A stretch of 29,720 bases of DNA from an uncultured Eubacteriales bacterium (lineage in GTDB: Bacteria > Bacillota > Clostridia > Christensenellales > CAG-138): the NCBI GenBank assembly GCA_900543475.1, contig UQRU01000017.1, positions 1-29,720 of the forward strand, in the 5' to 3' direction. How positions within the stretch are numbered: the stretch's first letter is position 1; the number at the start of each line of letters is the position of its first letter. A program made the position numbers and the translations under genes. Below are positions 22,545-29,720 of the stretch, one piece after another. The notes beneath the pieces were generated by a model. That model was not told the origin of the DNA and searched no databases. It saw only the letters and a list, made by a program, of their open reading frames with translations.

Positions 22545-23996
22545 ATGGATTGGAGAAATCACAGGCGCAAGGGGAAGGGGCAGCCGAAGCCGGCGGCTCC
22601 GGACCCTTCGCGTCCCTCCATTGACCTGGCCCAAATCAAGGCACGGTATCGCGCCCCCGACCAGGGTTGGGGGGGACAAGGGGAAGCGGAGGCGTATCCG
22701 CCCATTGAATTTGTGGACGCGCCTCCCTCCGCCCCGGCAGGGGAAGCTACGACGCCGGAGGGGGAAGAGGCGGAAGCGGCCGTCCCCGTTGCCGGCGAGG
22801 ATGGGGCGGTGGCCCCGGAAGAAGCCCTGCCCGGGGCGGAAGGGGCGGCACAAGAAGACGGCTGGGAGGAATTCTTGGACGAGCCCCAGGAAGAATCCCA
22901 GGAGGAACCCCAAGAGATCCCGGCGCTGTTTCCCAAGGAAGCGGAAGCCCCAGGGGGAAAGCGGCGCAAATGGCGGCGGAAAAAGGTCAAGGGAAAGGGG
23001 AAAAGGAAAAGGGGAACCCCGGGCCCCAAGGGGAAAAGGGAAAGGGAAAAGGAACTGGATCTGGTGGATCTATCCAAGGCCCAGCCCCGGCCCCGGAAAA
23101 AGCTGCGGGTTTCCCGAAACGTGATCGAAAAGGGGGTCATGTTTTGCGGCCTGGTGCTGATGGGCTGCATTTTGGCCACCCTGTACTATTGGCTGCTGAT
23201 CCAGCGGATCGAGGTGGAGGGCAATACCACCATCCCCCGGGCGGACGTGCTGAGCCAGGCGGGGATCAACGTGGGGGAGCACATCCTGCTGGTGAATACC
23301 GGGGAAGCCCGGGCGCGGCTTCTGGAAAATCCCTTGATTCAGGACGCCACCATCCAGCGGGTCTATCCGGACAAGCTGCGGATCATCATCCAAGAGCGGC
23401 AACCCATTGCAGCCATTGCCGGTGGCGGCAGCTATGCCATCATCGATGCAGAAGGCTATGTGATCTCCATTGAAAAGAGCCCGGGGGACCTGCTGGAAGT
23501 ATTTGGCATGGGCTCCACCGGGTTCCAGGTGAACCAGCGGCTGGGAGAAACCGGGGATTTTTACAGCAATATTTTAATTTCCGTTATAGAGGCGTTGAAC
23601 CAGGCGGGAATCGCAGAGGATATGCAAAGCCTGGATATGACCCAGCCCTTGAGCGTGAATTTAGAATCCAAGGATGGCTATACCATCCATTTGGGGCAAA
23701 CGGAGGATCTGTTGGATAAATTGGCCAATTTGCCTGCCATTATCCAGCGGCTGGAGGAAATGGGGCTGCAAGGGGGCACCATTGACCTGGCGGTGCAGGG
23801 CGACCCGGTATATAGCCCGCCGGAGACGGCGGCCCCAGAGACCGACGATACCCAGGCGCCCCAGCAGGACGACGGGGAAGGAGAGGAAGCGCCCCAACAG
23901 ACCCCAGCGCCCCAGGAGAGCCCGGCCGCGCCCAGCGATTCGGAAGCTCCGGCACAGCCGCCAGCCACATCGGGTGGAAGCAATTTTGACGGATAG
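22545..23996 (+). CDS. ftsQ: FtsQ/DivIB-type cell division protein with long charged tails
   Basis: A single-pass membrane protein of the divisome that links to FtsL and DivIC. At 483 residues it is far longer than the usual 250-300. Residues 1-190 are a cytoplasmic disordered tail: first a Pro/Glu-rich acidic part (about 45-135), then a dense basic block (about 139-169) with many Lys and Arg. The transmembrane helix is about 197-219, followed at once by the POTRA domain (IQRIEVEGNTTIP) and the FtsQ domain to about residue 420. The last 60 residues are rich in Pro, Gln, Glu and Ala. The gene starts 4 bases after the murA stop. Confidence 0.88.
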   Translation: MDWRNHRRKGKGQPKPAAPDPSRPSIDLAQIKARYRAPDQGWGGQGEAEAYPPIEFVDAPPSAPAGEATTPEGEEAEAAVPVAGEDGAVAPEEALPGAEGAAQEDGWEEFLDEPQEESQEEPQEIPALFPKEAEAPGGKRRKWRRKKVKGKGKRKRGTPGPKGKREREKELDLVDLSKAQPRPRKKLRVSRNVIEKGVMFCGLVLMGCILATLYYWLLIQRIEVEGNTTIPRADVLSQAGINVGEHILLVNTGEARARLLENPLIQDATIQRVYPDKLRIIIQERQPIAAIAGGGSYAIIDAEGYVISIEKSPGDLLEVFGMGSTGFQVNQRLGETGDFYSNILISVIEALNQAGIAEDMQSLDMTQPLSVNLESKDGYTIHLGQTEDLLDKLANLPAIIQRLEEMGLQGGTIDLAVQGDPVYSPPETAAPETDDTQAPQQDDGEGEEAPQQTPAPQESPAAPSDSEAPAQPPATSGGSNFDG

Positions 23997-24049
23997 GCTG
24001 GAAAAAGAGAAAGCTTTCCCACAAATTCGTGAAATAGATAGACGTCGTA

Positions 24050-24078
24050 TTGCGTAAAATATGACGGTATGGTATGCT
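24050..24078 (+). promoter_or_regulatory. Sigma-A promoter upstream of ftsA
   Basis: TTGCGT (24050-24055), 17 bases, TATGCT (24073-24078) with TGG just before the -10. It lies in the 176-base gap between ftsQ and ftsA and would allow ftsA-ftsZ to be expressed apart from the upstream cluster. Confidence 0.7.
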
Positions 24079-24172
24079 AAATCTACGTATGGAATTCCGG
24101 TTTGGCTAGGATTTCCAGGTGAAGAAATGGATTTTTATGCAGGGCCTGGCGTAGAGCCGGCTTGGAGGATAT

Positions 24173-25369
24173 ATGGGGCAAAACACCGCCATTTTAGATA
24201 TCGGCAGCTCTAAGATCATCTGCCTGTTATGCTGCCCTGACGGCCGGGAAGGGTTCCTGGTGCGGGGGGCAGGCATACGGGAATACGATGGTTATCGAGA
24301 CGGGCGGTTTTTAGATGTCCAGCAGTTCTCCGGCGCCCTGGTAGAAGCCTTGACCATGGCGGAGGAAGAGGCCAAGATCCGGGTCCGCAATCTGAATATC
24401 GGCGTGCCGGCTCCATTTCTAAAGCTCATCGTCCACGATGGACGGGTGGAGCTGGGCGGCCGGGGCAAAAAGGTCACCATGGATACGGTGGATCAGCTGA
24501 TCGACGCATCCCTGGAGTTTGCGCAGCCCGAAGGGTATGCCCTCATGCATTCCACCCCCATTGAATTCGATACGGGGGCAGGCCCCCGGCCGGAGGTGCC
24601 CGTGGGACAAGCAGCGCCCTATCTTTCCGGCCCCGTGAGCCACGTCTATGTCCAGGAAGAGCTAAAGTCCTTGATTTCCGCCGCCCTGGATAAGGTGGGG
24701 CTGGATGCGGATATGTACATTGGCGCGCCCCTTTCCAGCGGCTTGTTCGTGATCCCGCCGGCAGAGCGGGCGGATTGCGCGGTGCTCATCGATGTGGGGG
24801 CCCGCCATACGGATCTAAGCGTGCTGCGGGGCAACGCCCTGGTGGCCTGTGAATCTATCCCGGTGGGCGGCGGCCATTTTACCGGGGATCTGGCCTATGC
24901 CTTCGGCATTTCCCGGTCGGCAGCGGAAAGCATCAAGCGCCGGTATGTGTTTTCTCTGGATTATCAGGATTCCATCGACACGGTGCGGGTCCCTTCCGGC
25001 GGCACGCTGCGGGTGGAACACGCGGCCATCCAATACATTCTGGAAGCCCGGGCCAAGGAACTGGTGGAGTTGATCCGGGGCCGGTTGGGAGAGATGGGGG
25101 TGCAGCTATCCAAAAGCCTGCCCATTTATCTTACCGGCGGCGGCGTTACCCTGATGCGGGGTAGCTGCGAGTTTATGGAAAAAGAGCTGGGGATCCCCAT
25201 CAAGGTGCGGATGCCTTGGATGCCCCGGTTAAGCTCCCCCAACTATGCCAGCGCCTTTTCCGTAATGGATTTTGTGCTCCATGCAGGGGAAGGGGAGGGC
25301 CGGCTGGAAGGAATGACCTTTCAAAATGGGATTTTTAAAAAATTAAGAGGCTTTTTTTCAAATAGATGA
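24173..25369 (+). CDS. ftsA: Cell division protein FtsA
   Basis: FtsA is an actin-like ATPase that anchors FtsZ to the membrane. The 398-residue product has the phosphate-1 loop ILDIGSSKI (7-15), an SHS2-insert region (about residues 75-170), the phosphate-2 motif VLIDVGARHTDLSVL and the adenosine motif YLTGGGVTLM. The C-terminus, GIFKKLRGFFSNR, is an amphipathic helix of the membrane-targeting type. GGAGG precedes the ATG by four bases. ftsZ follows after 49 bases with its own promoter. Confidence 0.95.
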   Translation: MGQNTAILDIGSSKIICLLCCPDGREGFLVRGAGIREYDGYRDGRFLDVQQFSGALVEALTMAEEEAKIRVRNLNIGVPAPFLKLIVHDGRVELGGRGKKVTMDTVDQLIDASLEFAQPEGYALMHSTPIEFDTGAGPRPEVPVGQAAPYLSGPVSHVYVQEELKSLISAALDKVGLDADMYIGAPLSSGLFVIPPAERADCAVLIDVGARHTDLSVLRGNALVACESIPVGGGHFTGDLAYAFGISRSAAESIKRRYVFSLDYQDSIDTVRVPSGGTLRVEHAAIQYILEARAKELVELIRGRLGEMGVQLSKSLPIYLTGGGVTLMRGSCEFMEKELGIPIKVRMPWMPRLSSPNYASAFSVMDFVLHAGEGEGRLEGMTFQNGIFKKLRGFFSNR

Positions 25370-25375
25370 TATAAT
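25367..25375 (+). promoter_or_regulatory. Extended -10 promoter before ftsZ
   Basis: TGA followed by TATAAT (25370-25375) is a perfect extended -10. No good -35 is present at the expected distance. Transcription would begin near 25382, about 37 bases before ftsZ. It overlaps the end of ftsA. Confidence 0.6.
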
Positions 25376-25418
25376 AAGCTAGAGAATAGCTATGCACCAC
25401 GATATTAGGAGGAAGAAT

Positions 25419-26666
25419 ATGCCGATCGGTTTGGAATTGGATTTTGAAAGAGGCCAGCTTGCCCAGCTGAAAGTGGTCGGCGTAGGCGGCGCCGGGAATA
25501 ACGCGGTGAACCGTATGATCCAATACGGCATCCGGGGCGTGGAATTCATCTCGGTCAATACGGATAAGCAGGCCCTTTATCTTTCCCGGGCCAACCAGAA
25601 GATTCAGATCGGCGAAAAGCTGACCAAGGGCCTGGGCGCAGGCGCAGACCCGGAGATCGGCCGCAAGGCCGCCGAGGAAAGCCGGGATTCCATCACCGAA
25701 GCCCTGCGGGGGGCGGACCTGGTGTTCATCACCGCAGGCATGGGAGGCGGTACCGGTACCGGCGCGGCGCCGGTCGTAGCGGAGTGCGCCAAGGAGATGG
25801 GTATCCTTACCATCGGCGTGGTGACCAAGCCCTTCGCCTTTGAAGGCAAGGTGCGCATGAACAATGCGGTCAACGGCATCCTCAATTTGAAAAACAACGT
25901 GGATACCCTCATCACCATCCCCAACGACCGCTTGCTGGATACGGTGGGCAACGTAAGCCTGGCGGAAGCCTTCCGCATTGCGGACGACGTGCTGCGCCAG
26001 GGCATCCAGGGCATCAGCGACCTGATCGCGGTGCCGGCCATGATCAATCTGGACTTTGCGGACGTGCGTACCATCATGCGGGAGCGGGGCATGGCCCATA
26101 TGGGCATCGGCACCGCCACCGGGGACAAGCGTGCTTCCGAGGCGGCCCGGCAGGCTGTGATCAGCCCCCTGCTGGAGACCACCATCAATGGCGCCAAGGG
26201 CGTTCTGCTCAATATCACCGGCGGCAGCGATTTGGGTATCCATGAGGTATCCGAGGCAGCCTCCATCATCCAGGAATACGCGGACCCGGAAGCCAACATC
26301 ATCTGGGGCGCGGGCATCGACGAGGAGATGGGCGAAGGCGTGCGCATTACGGTGATCGCCACCGGCTTCGAAGGGGACCAGAGCCAGAACCCTGCCCAGC
26401 AGCAGGCTGCAACCAAGCAATCCACTGCCCAACGGGGCGGTAAAACCGTAGGGGAAACCAAAAACCGGGGGACGGAAGACGAATTGCAAACGGTATCCTG
26501 GATCAACCGGCCCAGGACCCGCAAGCCGGACTATGTATCCCCCCTGCCGGAAGGGGAGGATGTGACCCCCCATTTTACCAAAAAGGATCTGCCTAAGACC
26601 GATTATAATCCCAAGGAAAAGAATAACCTGGATCTGCCCAGTTTCCTTCGCAGGAACGACGAGTAG
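25419..26666 (+). CDS. ftsZ: Cell division protein FtsZ
   Basis: FtsZ is the tubulin-like GTPase that forms the cytokinetic ring. The 415-residue product has [15 protein letters not shown] near the N-terminus, the tubulin signature [10 protein letters not shown] (109-118), NAVNGILNL and the synergy (T7) loop [11 protein letters not shown] (Asn210, Asp212, Asp215). A disordered linker (about 320-395) rich in Gln, Thr, Lys and Glu follows. The C-terminal peptide DLPSFLRR is the usual docking site for FtsA, ZapA and SepF. The frame is open upstream to 25392, but AGGAGG is 6 bases before the ATG at 25419. Confidence 0.98.
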   Translation: MPIGLELDFERGQLAQLKVVGVGGAGNNAVNRMIQYGIRGVEFISVNTDKQALYLSRANQKIQIGEKLTKGLGAGADPEIGRKAAEESRDSITEALRGADLVFITAGMGGGTGTGAAPVVAECAKEMGILTIGVVTKPFAFEGKVRMNNAVNGILNLKNNVDTLITIPNDRLLDTVGNVSLAEAFRIADDVLRQGIQGISDLIAVPAMINLDFADVRTIMRERGMAHMGIGTATGDKRASEAARQAVISPLLETTINGAKGVLLNITGGSDLGIHEVSEAASIIQEYADPEANIIWGAGIDEEMGEGVRITVIATGFEGDQSQNPAQQQAATKQSTAQRGGKTVGETKNRGTEDELQTVSWINRPRTRKPDYVSPLPEGEDVTPHFTKKDLPKTDYNPKEKNNLDLPSFLRRNDE

Positions 26667-26690
26667 GTCAACGGAAATTTTCCAGGGATC

Positions 26691-26716
26691 GCCGTCCGGT
26701 AAGATCCGCGGACGGC
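26691..26716. repeat. Hairpin downstream of ftsZ
   Basis: A perfect 8-bp inverted repeat, GCCGTCCG (26691-26698) and CGGACGGC (26709-26716) with a 10-base loop, 25 bases after the ftsZ stop. There is no T-run on either side, so it is not a classical terminator. It could stabilise the ftsZ mRNA 3' end. Confidence 0.5.
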
Positions 26717-26770
26717 CGAATGATCATTGCTGTAAGGGCCGTATTGCTCCGAAACATTGGAAAGGAGAAT

Positions 26771-26854
26771 ATGGCCTTTTTTGAGGCCCGGCAAAGGCGT
26801 AACTTCGATCCTGCCGGCGGGAGCGGCGGGCGTTTCGGGGCCGCAGCAGCATAG
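26771..26854 (+). CDS. Possible 27-codon ORF between ftsZ and asnA
   Basis: An ATG at 26771 stands three bases after a clean AAAGGAG and opens a frame of 27 codons ending at TAG (26852-26854), 36 bases before asnA. The peptide starts MAFFEARQRRNFDPAGG and is basic in its first half, then Gly/Ala rich. It has only one asparagine, so it is not an obvious attenuation leader for asnA. I recognise no family. It may simply be chance or a decoy, but the Shine-Dalgarno is as good as those of the real genes nearby. Confidence 0.35.
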   Translation: MAFFEARQRRNFDPAGGSGGRFGAAAA

Positions 26855-26890
26855 CGGAAGTGAATCATTTTTATGGAGAGGAGTGTTTCC

Positions 26891-27898
26891 ATGTCCAAAA
26901 CCTATATTCCCGCGGGCTATCGCCCTACCATGACCCTGTACGATACCCAGGACGCCATCGCCCTGATCAAGCGGAATTTTCAGGATAGCCTGGCCCGGGC
27001 CCTGCGGCTCAAGCGGGTGACGGCGCCCCTGTTCGTGGTGCCGGAAAGCGGCCTCAACGACAACCTGAACGGGGTGGAACGGCCTGTGCGCTTCGATATC
27101 CCCAGCGCGGGCTGCGACGCGGAGGTGGTGCATTCCCTGGCCAAGTGGAAGCGTATGGCCCTATATCGGTATGATTTCCGGCCGGGGAAGGGGCTGTATA
27201 CGGACATGAACGCCATCCGCCGGGATGAGACCCTGGATAACCTCCACTCCGTGTATGTGGATCAATGGGATTGGGAAAAGGTCCTAACCCCGGAAACCCG
27301 CAACCAAGAGACCCTCCATTCCACCGTACGGGCCATCGTGGGCTGCGTATGCGATACCATGGACGCAGTGCGGGCCCGGTATCCCCACCTGAATACCGAG
27401 CTGTGCCGGGAGGTGACCTTTGTGAGCACCCAGGCCTTAGAGGACCGGTATCCGGAGCTTTCCCCAAAGGAGCGGGAGCACGCCATCACCCGGGAATTCG
27501 GCACCGTGTTCATCCAGGGCATCGGGGATAAGCTCAAGAGCGGCATGCCCCATGACGGCCGCGCGCCGGACTATGACGACTGGGCTCTCAATGGGGATAT
27601 CCTGTTTTACGACGCCCTGCTGGATTGCGCCATGGAAATTTCCTCCATGGGCATTCGGGTGGACGCGGAGTCCCTGGACGCCCAGCTGACCAAGGCGGGC
27701 TGCGACGACCGCCGGCAATTGCCCTTCCACTCCATGCTGCTCAAGGGCAAGCTGCCCCTCACCATCGGCGGCGGCATCGGCCAGAGCCGGCTGTGTATGC
27801 TGATGCTGGGCAAGGCCCACATCGGCGAGGTGCAATCCTCCATTTGGGATGAGGAAACCCTGGCCGCCTGCGAGCGGGCGGGCATTACGCTGCTTTGA
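26891..27898 (+). CDS. asnA: Aspartate--ammonia ligase (asparagine synthetase A)
   Basis: AsnA makes asparagine from aspartate, ammonia and ATP (giving AMP), in the cytoplasm. The 335-residue product has normal length for this class-II-synthetase-like family. Its landmarks are VVPESGLNDNLNGVERPV, KWKRMALYRY, YTDMNAIRRDE, LDNLHSVYVDQWDWE, IQGIGDKLKSGMPHDGRAPDYDDW and GGGIGQSRLCMLML. A frame start at 26873 exists, but GAGAGGAG precedes the ATG at 26891 and the family begins there. It is inserted between ftsZ and spoIIGA, a position I do not know as standard, and is closed by a terminator. Confidence 0.97.
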   Translation: MSKTYIPAGYRPTMTLYDTQDAIALIKRNFQDSLARALRLKRVTAPLFVVPESGLNDNLNGVERPVRFDIPSAGCDAEVVHSLAKWKRMALYRYDFRPGKGLYTDMNAIRRDETLDNLHSVYVDQWDWEKVLTPETRNQETLHSTVRAIVGCVCDTMDAVRARYPHLNTELCREVTFVSTQALEDRYPELSPKEREHAITREFGTVFIQGIGDKLKSGMPHDGRAPDYDDWALNGDILFYDALLDCAMEISSMGIRVDAESLDAQLTKAGCDDRRQLPFHSMLLKGKLPLTIGGGIGQSRLCMLMLGKAHIGEVQSSIWDEETLAACERAGITLL

Positions 27899-27946
27899 TC
27901 TCTCGGCCCCGGCGGGCCGAAACGCAAACCAATATACGAGGTTTTT

Positions 27947-27986
27947 GCAGGCATATCCCCTGGGATATGCCTGCTTTGCGTTTATT
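27947..27986 (+). terminator. Terminator after asnA
   Basis: A 13-base arm, GCAGGCATATCCC (27947-27959), is complementary to GGGATATGCCTGC (27962-27974), followed by TTTGCGTTTATT. A second hairpin, TCGGCCC (27903-27909) with GGGCCGA (27914-27920), lies directly after the stop codon and has no T-run. Confidence 0.8.
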
Positions 27987-28092
27987 CCCGCCCATTCTCC
28001 AGGGCAAAAAGCCCCCTGAAGCGCCACCCATCCCTCGCTGTTTTTCCCATATATATGCGGCACTGGTTCTACAATCTTCCGCCGTCCCATAT

Positions 28093-28100
28093 GCTAATAT
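28093..28100 (+). promoter_or_regulatory. Possible promoter -10 upstream of spoIIGA
   Basis: TGC followed by TAATAT (28095-28100) resembles an extended -10, placed 21 bases before the spoIIGA start. No good -35 is seen. In B. subtilis the spoIIG promoter is activated by Spo0A, but I find no clear TGTCGAA boxes here. The 223-base gap between asnA and spoIIGA holds otherwise only the asnA terminator. Confidence 0.3.
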
Positions 28101-28121
28101 TAGGCCCATGGGGGTGGGCAA

Positions 28122-28877
28122 ATGTATATCGAGTTGTTCCTGCTGGATAATGCCCTGATGGATCTGCTCATCCTGCGGCTGGCAGCCGCCATGCGGGGGA
28201 CCAGACTATATAAAGGCCGGGCGGCCTTGGGCTGTTTTACCGGCGCCTTATATGCCCTTTGGGCAGCCTGCTGGCCGCCGGCGGGCTGCCTGGCGGCCAA
28301 GGTGGCCTTTGGCTTGCTGCTGGCCATGGCCTTATCCCCAAGGGGATGGCGAGATTATGGGCTGGGAGTGTTATGCCTATTTACCGCTGCGTTTCTGGTG
28401 GGCGGCTTGGCCTTTGCCTTGGCCATGGCCACCGGCGGCCGGATAGAAAATGGGGCGGTATGGGGCGGCATCCCCCTTCGCACCGCCCTGGTGACCGCGC
28501 TGGCGGCTTCCTTCCTGCCCCGGGCCATCCGACGGATCCTTCGGCGAAAAAAGCTGGGGATGGTGACCCTGACCATGCTTCAGGACGGGAAACGCCGCAT
28601 CCTTGCAGGCATGGTGGACAGCGGCAACGGCTTATATGAACCTTGTACCGGCTTGCCGGTTATCGTAGCATATCTACCCGATCTCGCGGGGCAGGCCCAG
28701 GTGCCCATCCCAGTGGCCACCGTACAGGGGAAACAGGTTTTATTTGGGTTTCGCCCCCAGCAGCTCCAGGCGAACGGGACGGCCCTGGAAGCCTGGATCG
28801 CTTTGAGCCCCACGCCCCTACAGGATGTGGACGCGTTGATCCCGCCGGGGGCATTGCCCATTACAACAGGAGAATGA
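28122..28877 (+). CDS. spoIIGA: Sigma-E processing peptidase SpoIIGA
   Basis: SpoIIGA is the membrane-embedded aspartic protease that removes the pro-sequence of sigma-E in the mother cell, after a signal from the forespore. The 251-residue product has about five hydrophobic helices in its first 140 residues, a basic stretch (RRILRRKK) and a cytoplasmic domain with the catalytic [10 protein letters not shown] (Asp166) and PCTGLPVIV after it, as in the family. The C-terminus is shorter than in B. subtilis (309 residues). The GGGTGG before the ATG is a weak ribosome binding site. sigE starts 4 bases after the stop. Confidence 0.93.
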   Translation: MYIELFLLDNALMDLLILRLAAAMRGTRLYKGRAALGCFTGALYALWAACWPPAGCLAAKVAFGLLLAMALSPRGWRDYGLGVLCLFTAAFLVGGLAFALAMATGGRIENGAVWGGIPLRTALVTALAASFLPRAIRRILRRKKLGMVTLTMLQDGKRRILAGMVDSGNGLYEPCTGLPVIVAYLPDLAGQAQVPIPVATVQGKQVLFGFRPQQLQANGTALEAWIALSPTPLQDVDALIPPGALPITTGE

Positions 28878-28881
28878 GCCT

Positions 28882-29592
28882 ATGGATTACCGCTTTTTTT
28901 ACGATCTGCTTTTGCGCCTGTATGCCCGGGTGGATATATATGGCGCCTTGTATTACATCAATAGCGGCGAGGCGCTGCCGCCGCCCCTTTCCAAGGAGGA
29001 GGAAGGGCAATTGATGCAGGCCTTGTTGGAGGGGCGGGAAGAGGTCAAGCAGACCTTGATCGAACGCAACCTTCGCTTGGTGGTGTATATCGCCCGGAAA
29101 TTTGAAAATACAGGAGTGTGCATTGAAGACCTGATTTCCATCGGGACCATTGGGCTGATCAAGGCGGTCAACACCTTTGACGCGGGAAAAAAGATCAAGC
29201 TGGCCACCTACGCCTCCCGGTGCATCGAAAACGAGATCCTTATGTATTTGCGTAGAAGCTGCAAGCTAAAGTTGGAAGTATCCCTAGATGAACCGTTGAA
29301 TGTGGATTGGGATGGGAACGAACTGTTGCTTTCGGATATATTAGGCACGGAAGCGGACGTGGTTTGCCGCAACATAGAGGATGAGGTGGATAAGGAGCTG
29401 CTGAGCCTGGCTATGGAAAAACTCACGCCCCGGGAAAAGCAGATCATGAAGCTACGGTTCGGCCTGGCAGGCAGCCGGGAATATACCCAAAAGCAGGTGG
29501 CGGATATGCTAGGCATATCCCAGAGCTATATTTCTAGGCTGGAAAAACACATCATTAAGGTATTGCGGGCAGAGATCGCGCAGATGATGTAA
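28882..29592 (+). CDS. sigE: RNA polymerase sporulation sigma factor SigE
   Basis: Sigma-E directs early mother-cell transcription during sporulation. The 236-residue product is almost collinear with B. subtilis pro-sigma-E. The N-terminal pro-sequence (about 25 residues) is followed by [14 protein letters not shown], where by comparison the processing site lies between Tyr25 and Ile26. Region 2 is highly conserved ([51 protein letters not shown]), and region 4 has the helix-turn-helix [20 protein letters not shown]. The gene is directly behind its protease gene, as in all spoIIG loci. AGGAG precedes the ATG, overlapping the spoIIGA end. Confidence 0.97.
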   Translation: MDYRFFYDLLLRLYARVDIYGALYYINSGEALPPPLSKEEEGQLMQALLEGREEVKQTLIERNLRLVVYIARKFENTGVCIEDLISIGTIGLIKAVNTFDAGKKIKLATYASRCIENEILMYLRRSCKLKLEVSLDEPLNVDWDGNELLLSDILGTEADVVCRNIEDEVDKELLSLAMEKLTPREKQIMKLRFGLAGSREYTQKQVADMLGISQSYISRLEKHIIKVLRAEIAQMM

Positions 29593-29632
29593 AACGCCAG
29601 GGGACGCCTCGGGAAACCTGCACCTGTAAAAT

Positions 29633-29673
29633 GAAAGTAGACGCTCATAAAAAGTATGGGTATCTACTTTTTT
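29633..29673 (+). terminator. Terminator-like hairpin after sigE
   Basis: AAAGTAGA (29634-29641) pairs with TCTACTTT (29663-29670), and an inner stem CTCATA/TATGGG with wobble pairs closes a small loop. The 3' arm runs into TTTTTT. It separates sigE from the next gene, though read-through cannot be excluded. Confidence 0.65.
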
Positions 29674-29714
29674 CGTGGTAAGATAAAGAAGATGAAGAAA
29701 AGGAGGTAGAAAAA

Positions 29715-29720
29715 ATGGGG
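29715..29720 (+). CDS. Start of a further gene, cut by the window edge
   Basis: ATG GGG follows AAAAGGAGGTAG, a near-perfect Shine-Dalgarno at good distance. In many spore formers sigG follows sigE, but two codons (Met-Gly) do not allow a call. Confidence 0.5.

Noticed and set aside
26667..26890. An asparagine T-box or Asn-rich leader before asnA
   Set aside because: I see no T-box sequence (AAGGTGGTACCGCG-like) and no terminator/antiterminator pair. The small ORF has a single Asn codon.
28020..28121. Spo0A boxes before spoIIGA
   Set aside because: No TGTCGAA or its complement is found, and a 22-base-spaced promoter as in B. subtilis cannot be made out.
29650..29690. A sigma-F/sigma-G type promoter before the last gene
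   Set aside because: GGTAAGATA resembles a -10, but the spacing to any GTATA-like -35 is wrong, and the region is already explained by a terminator hairpin.

Overview
The window looks like a chromosome segment of an endospore-forming, GC-rich (roughly 60% G+C by eye) member of the Clostridia. The evidence is a complete spoIIGA-sigE pair whose sigma-E keeps an N-terminal pro-sequence, a MurE with the DNPR signature of meso-diaminopimelate adding enzymes, and Firmicutes-style Shine-Dalgarno and sigma-A promoter sequences. I cannot name the genus. No rRNA, tRNA, insertion sequence, prophage or CRISPR array is visible.

Region 1 (about 1-9160) is a carbohydrate phosphotransferase (PTS) and amino-sugar locus. 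On the minus strand, transcribed right to left, lie a PTS IIA gene, a short SIS-domain protein, PTS IIB, an UlaA-type PTS IIC, a double-SIS sugar isomerase/deaminase-like protein, a HAD phosphatase, enzyme I (ptsI) and HPr (ptsH). A strong hairpin-plus-T-run sits between IIC and the double-SIS gene and divides the operon. Divergently, on the plus strand, are a GntR/UTRA repressor and nagA (GlcNAc-6-phosphate deacetylase), closed by a strong terminator. Taken together the locus encodes a whole phosphorelay (EI, HPr, IIA, IIB, IIC) plus enzymes for an N-acetylated sugar phosphate, although the permease belongs to the L-ascorbate family. This is the most unusual system in the window.

Region 2 (9260-11560) holds ybaB-recR under their own promoter, then a putative lipoprotein of two related halves, preceded by what looks like an ECF-sigma promoter (GCAACC, 16 bp, CGTCTA). 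Two terminators isolate it from the next region.

Region 3 (11650-26670) is the division and cell wall (dcw) cluster on the plus strand: mraZ, rsmH, ftsL, class B PBP with two PASTA domains, murE, mraY, murD, ftsW, murA, ftsQ/divIB, ftsA, ftsZ. murF and murG, usually in this cluster, are absent, and so are murC and murB. A promoter with three 10-bp-phased GTG repeats precedes mraZ and is a candidate MraZ autoregulatory site. ftsA and ftsZ each have an additional promoter.

Region 4 (26670-29720) holds a possible 27-codon ORF, asnA (aspartate-ammonia ligase) with a terminator, then spoIIGA-sigE, the membrane protease and mother-cell sigma factor of sporulation. The last six bases are the start of another gene behind a near-perfect Shine-Dalgarno sequence.
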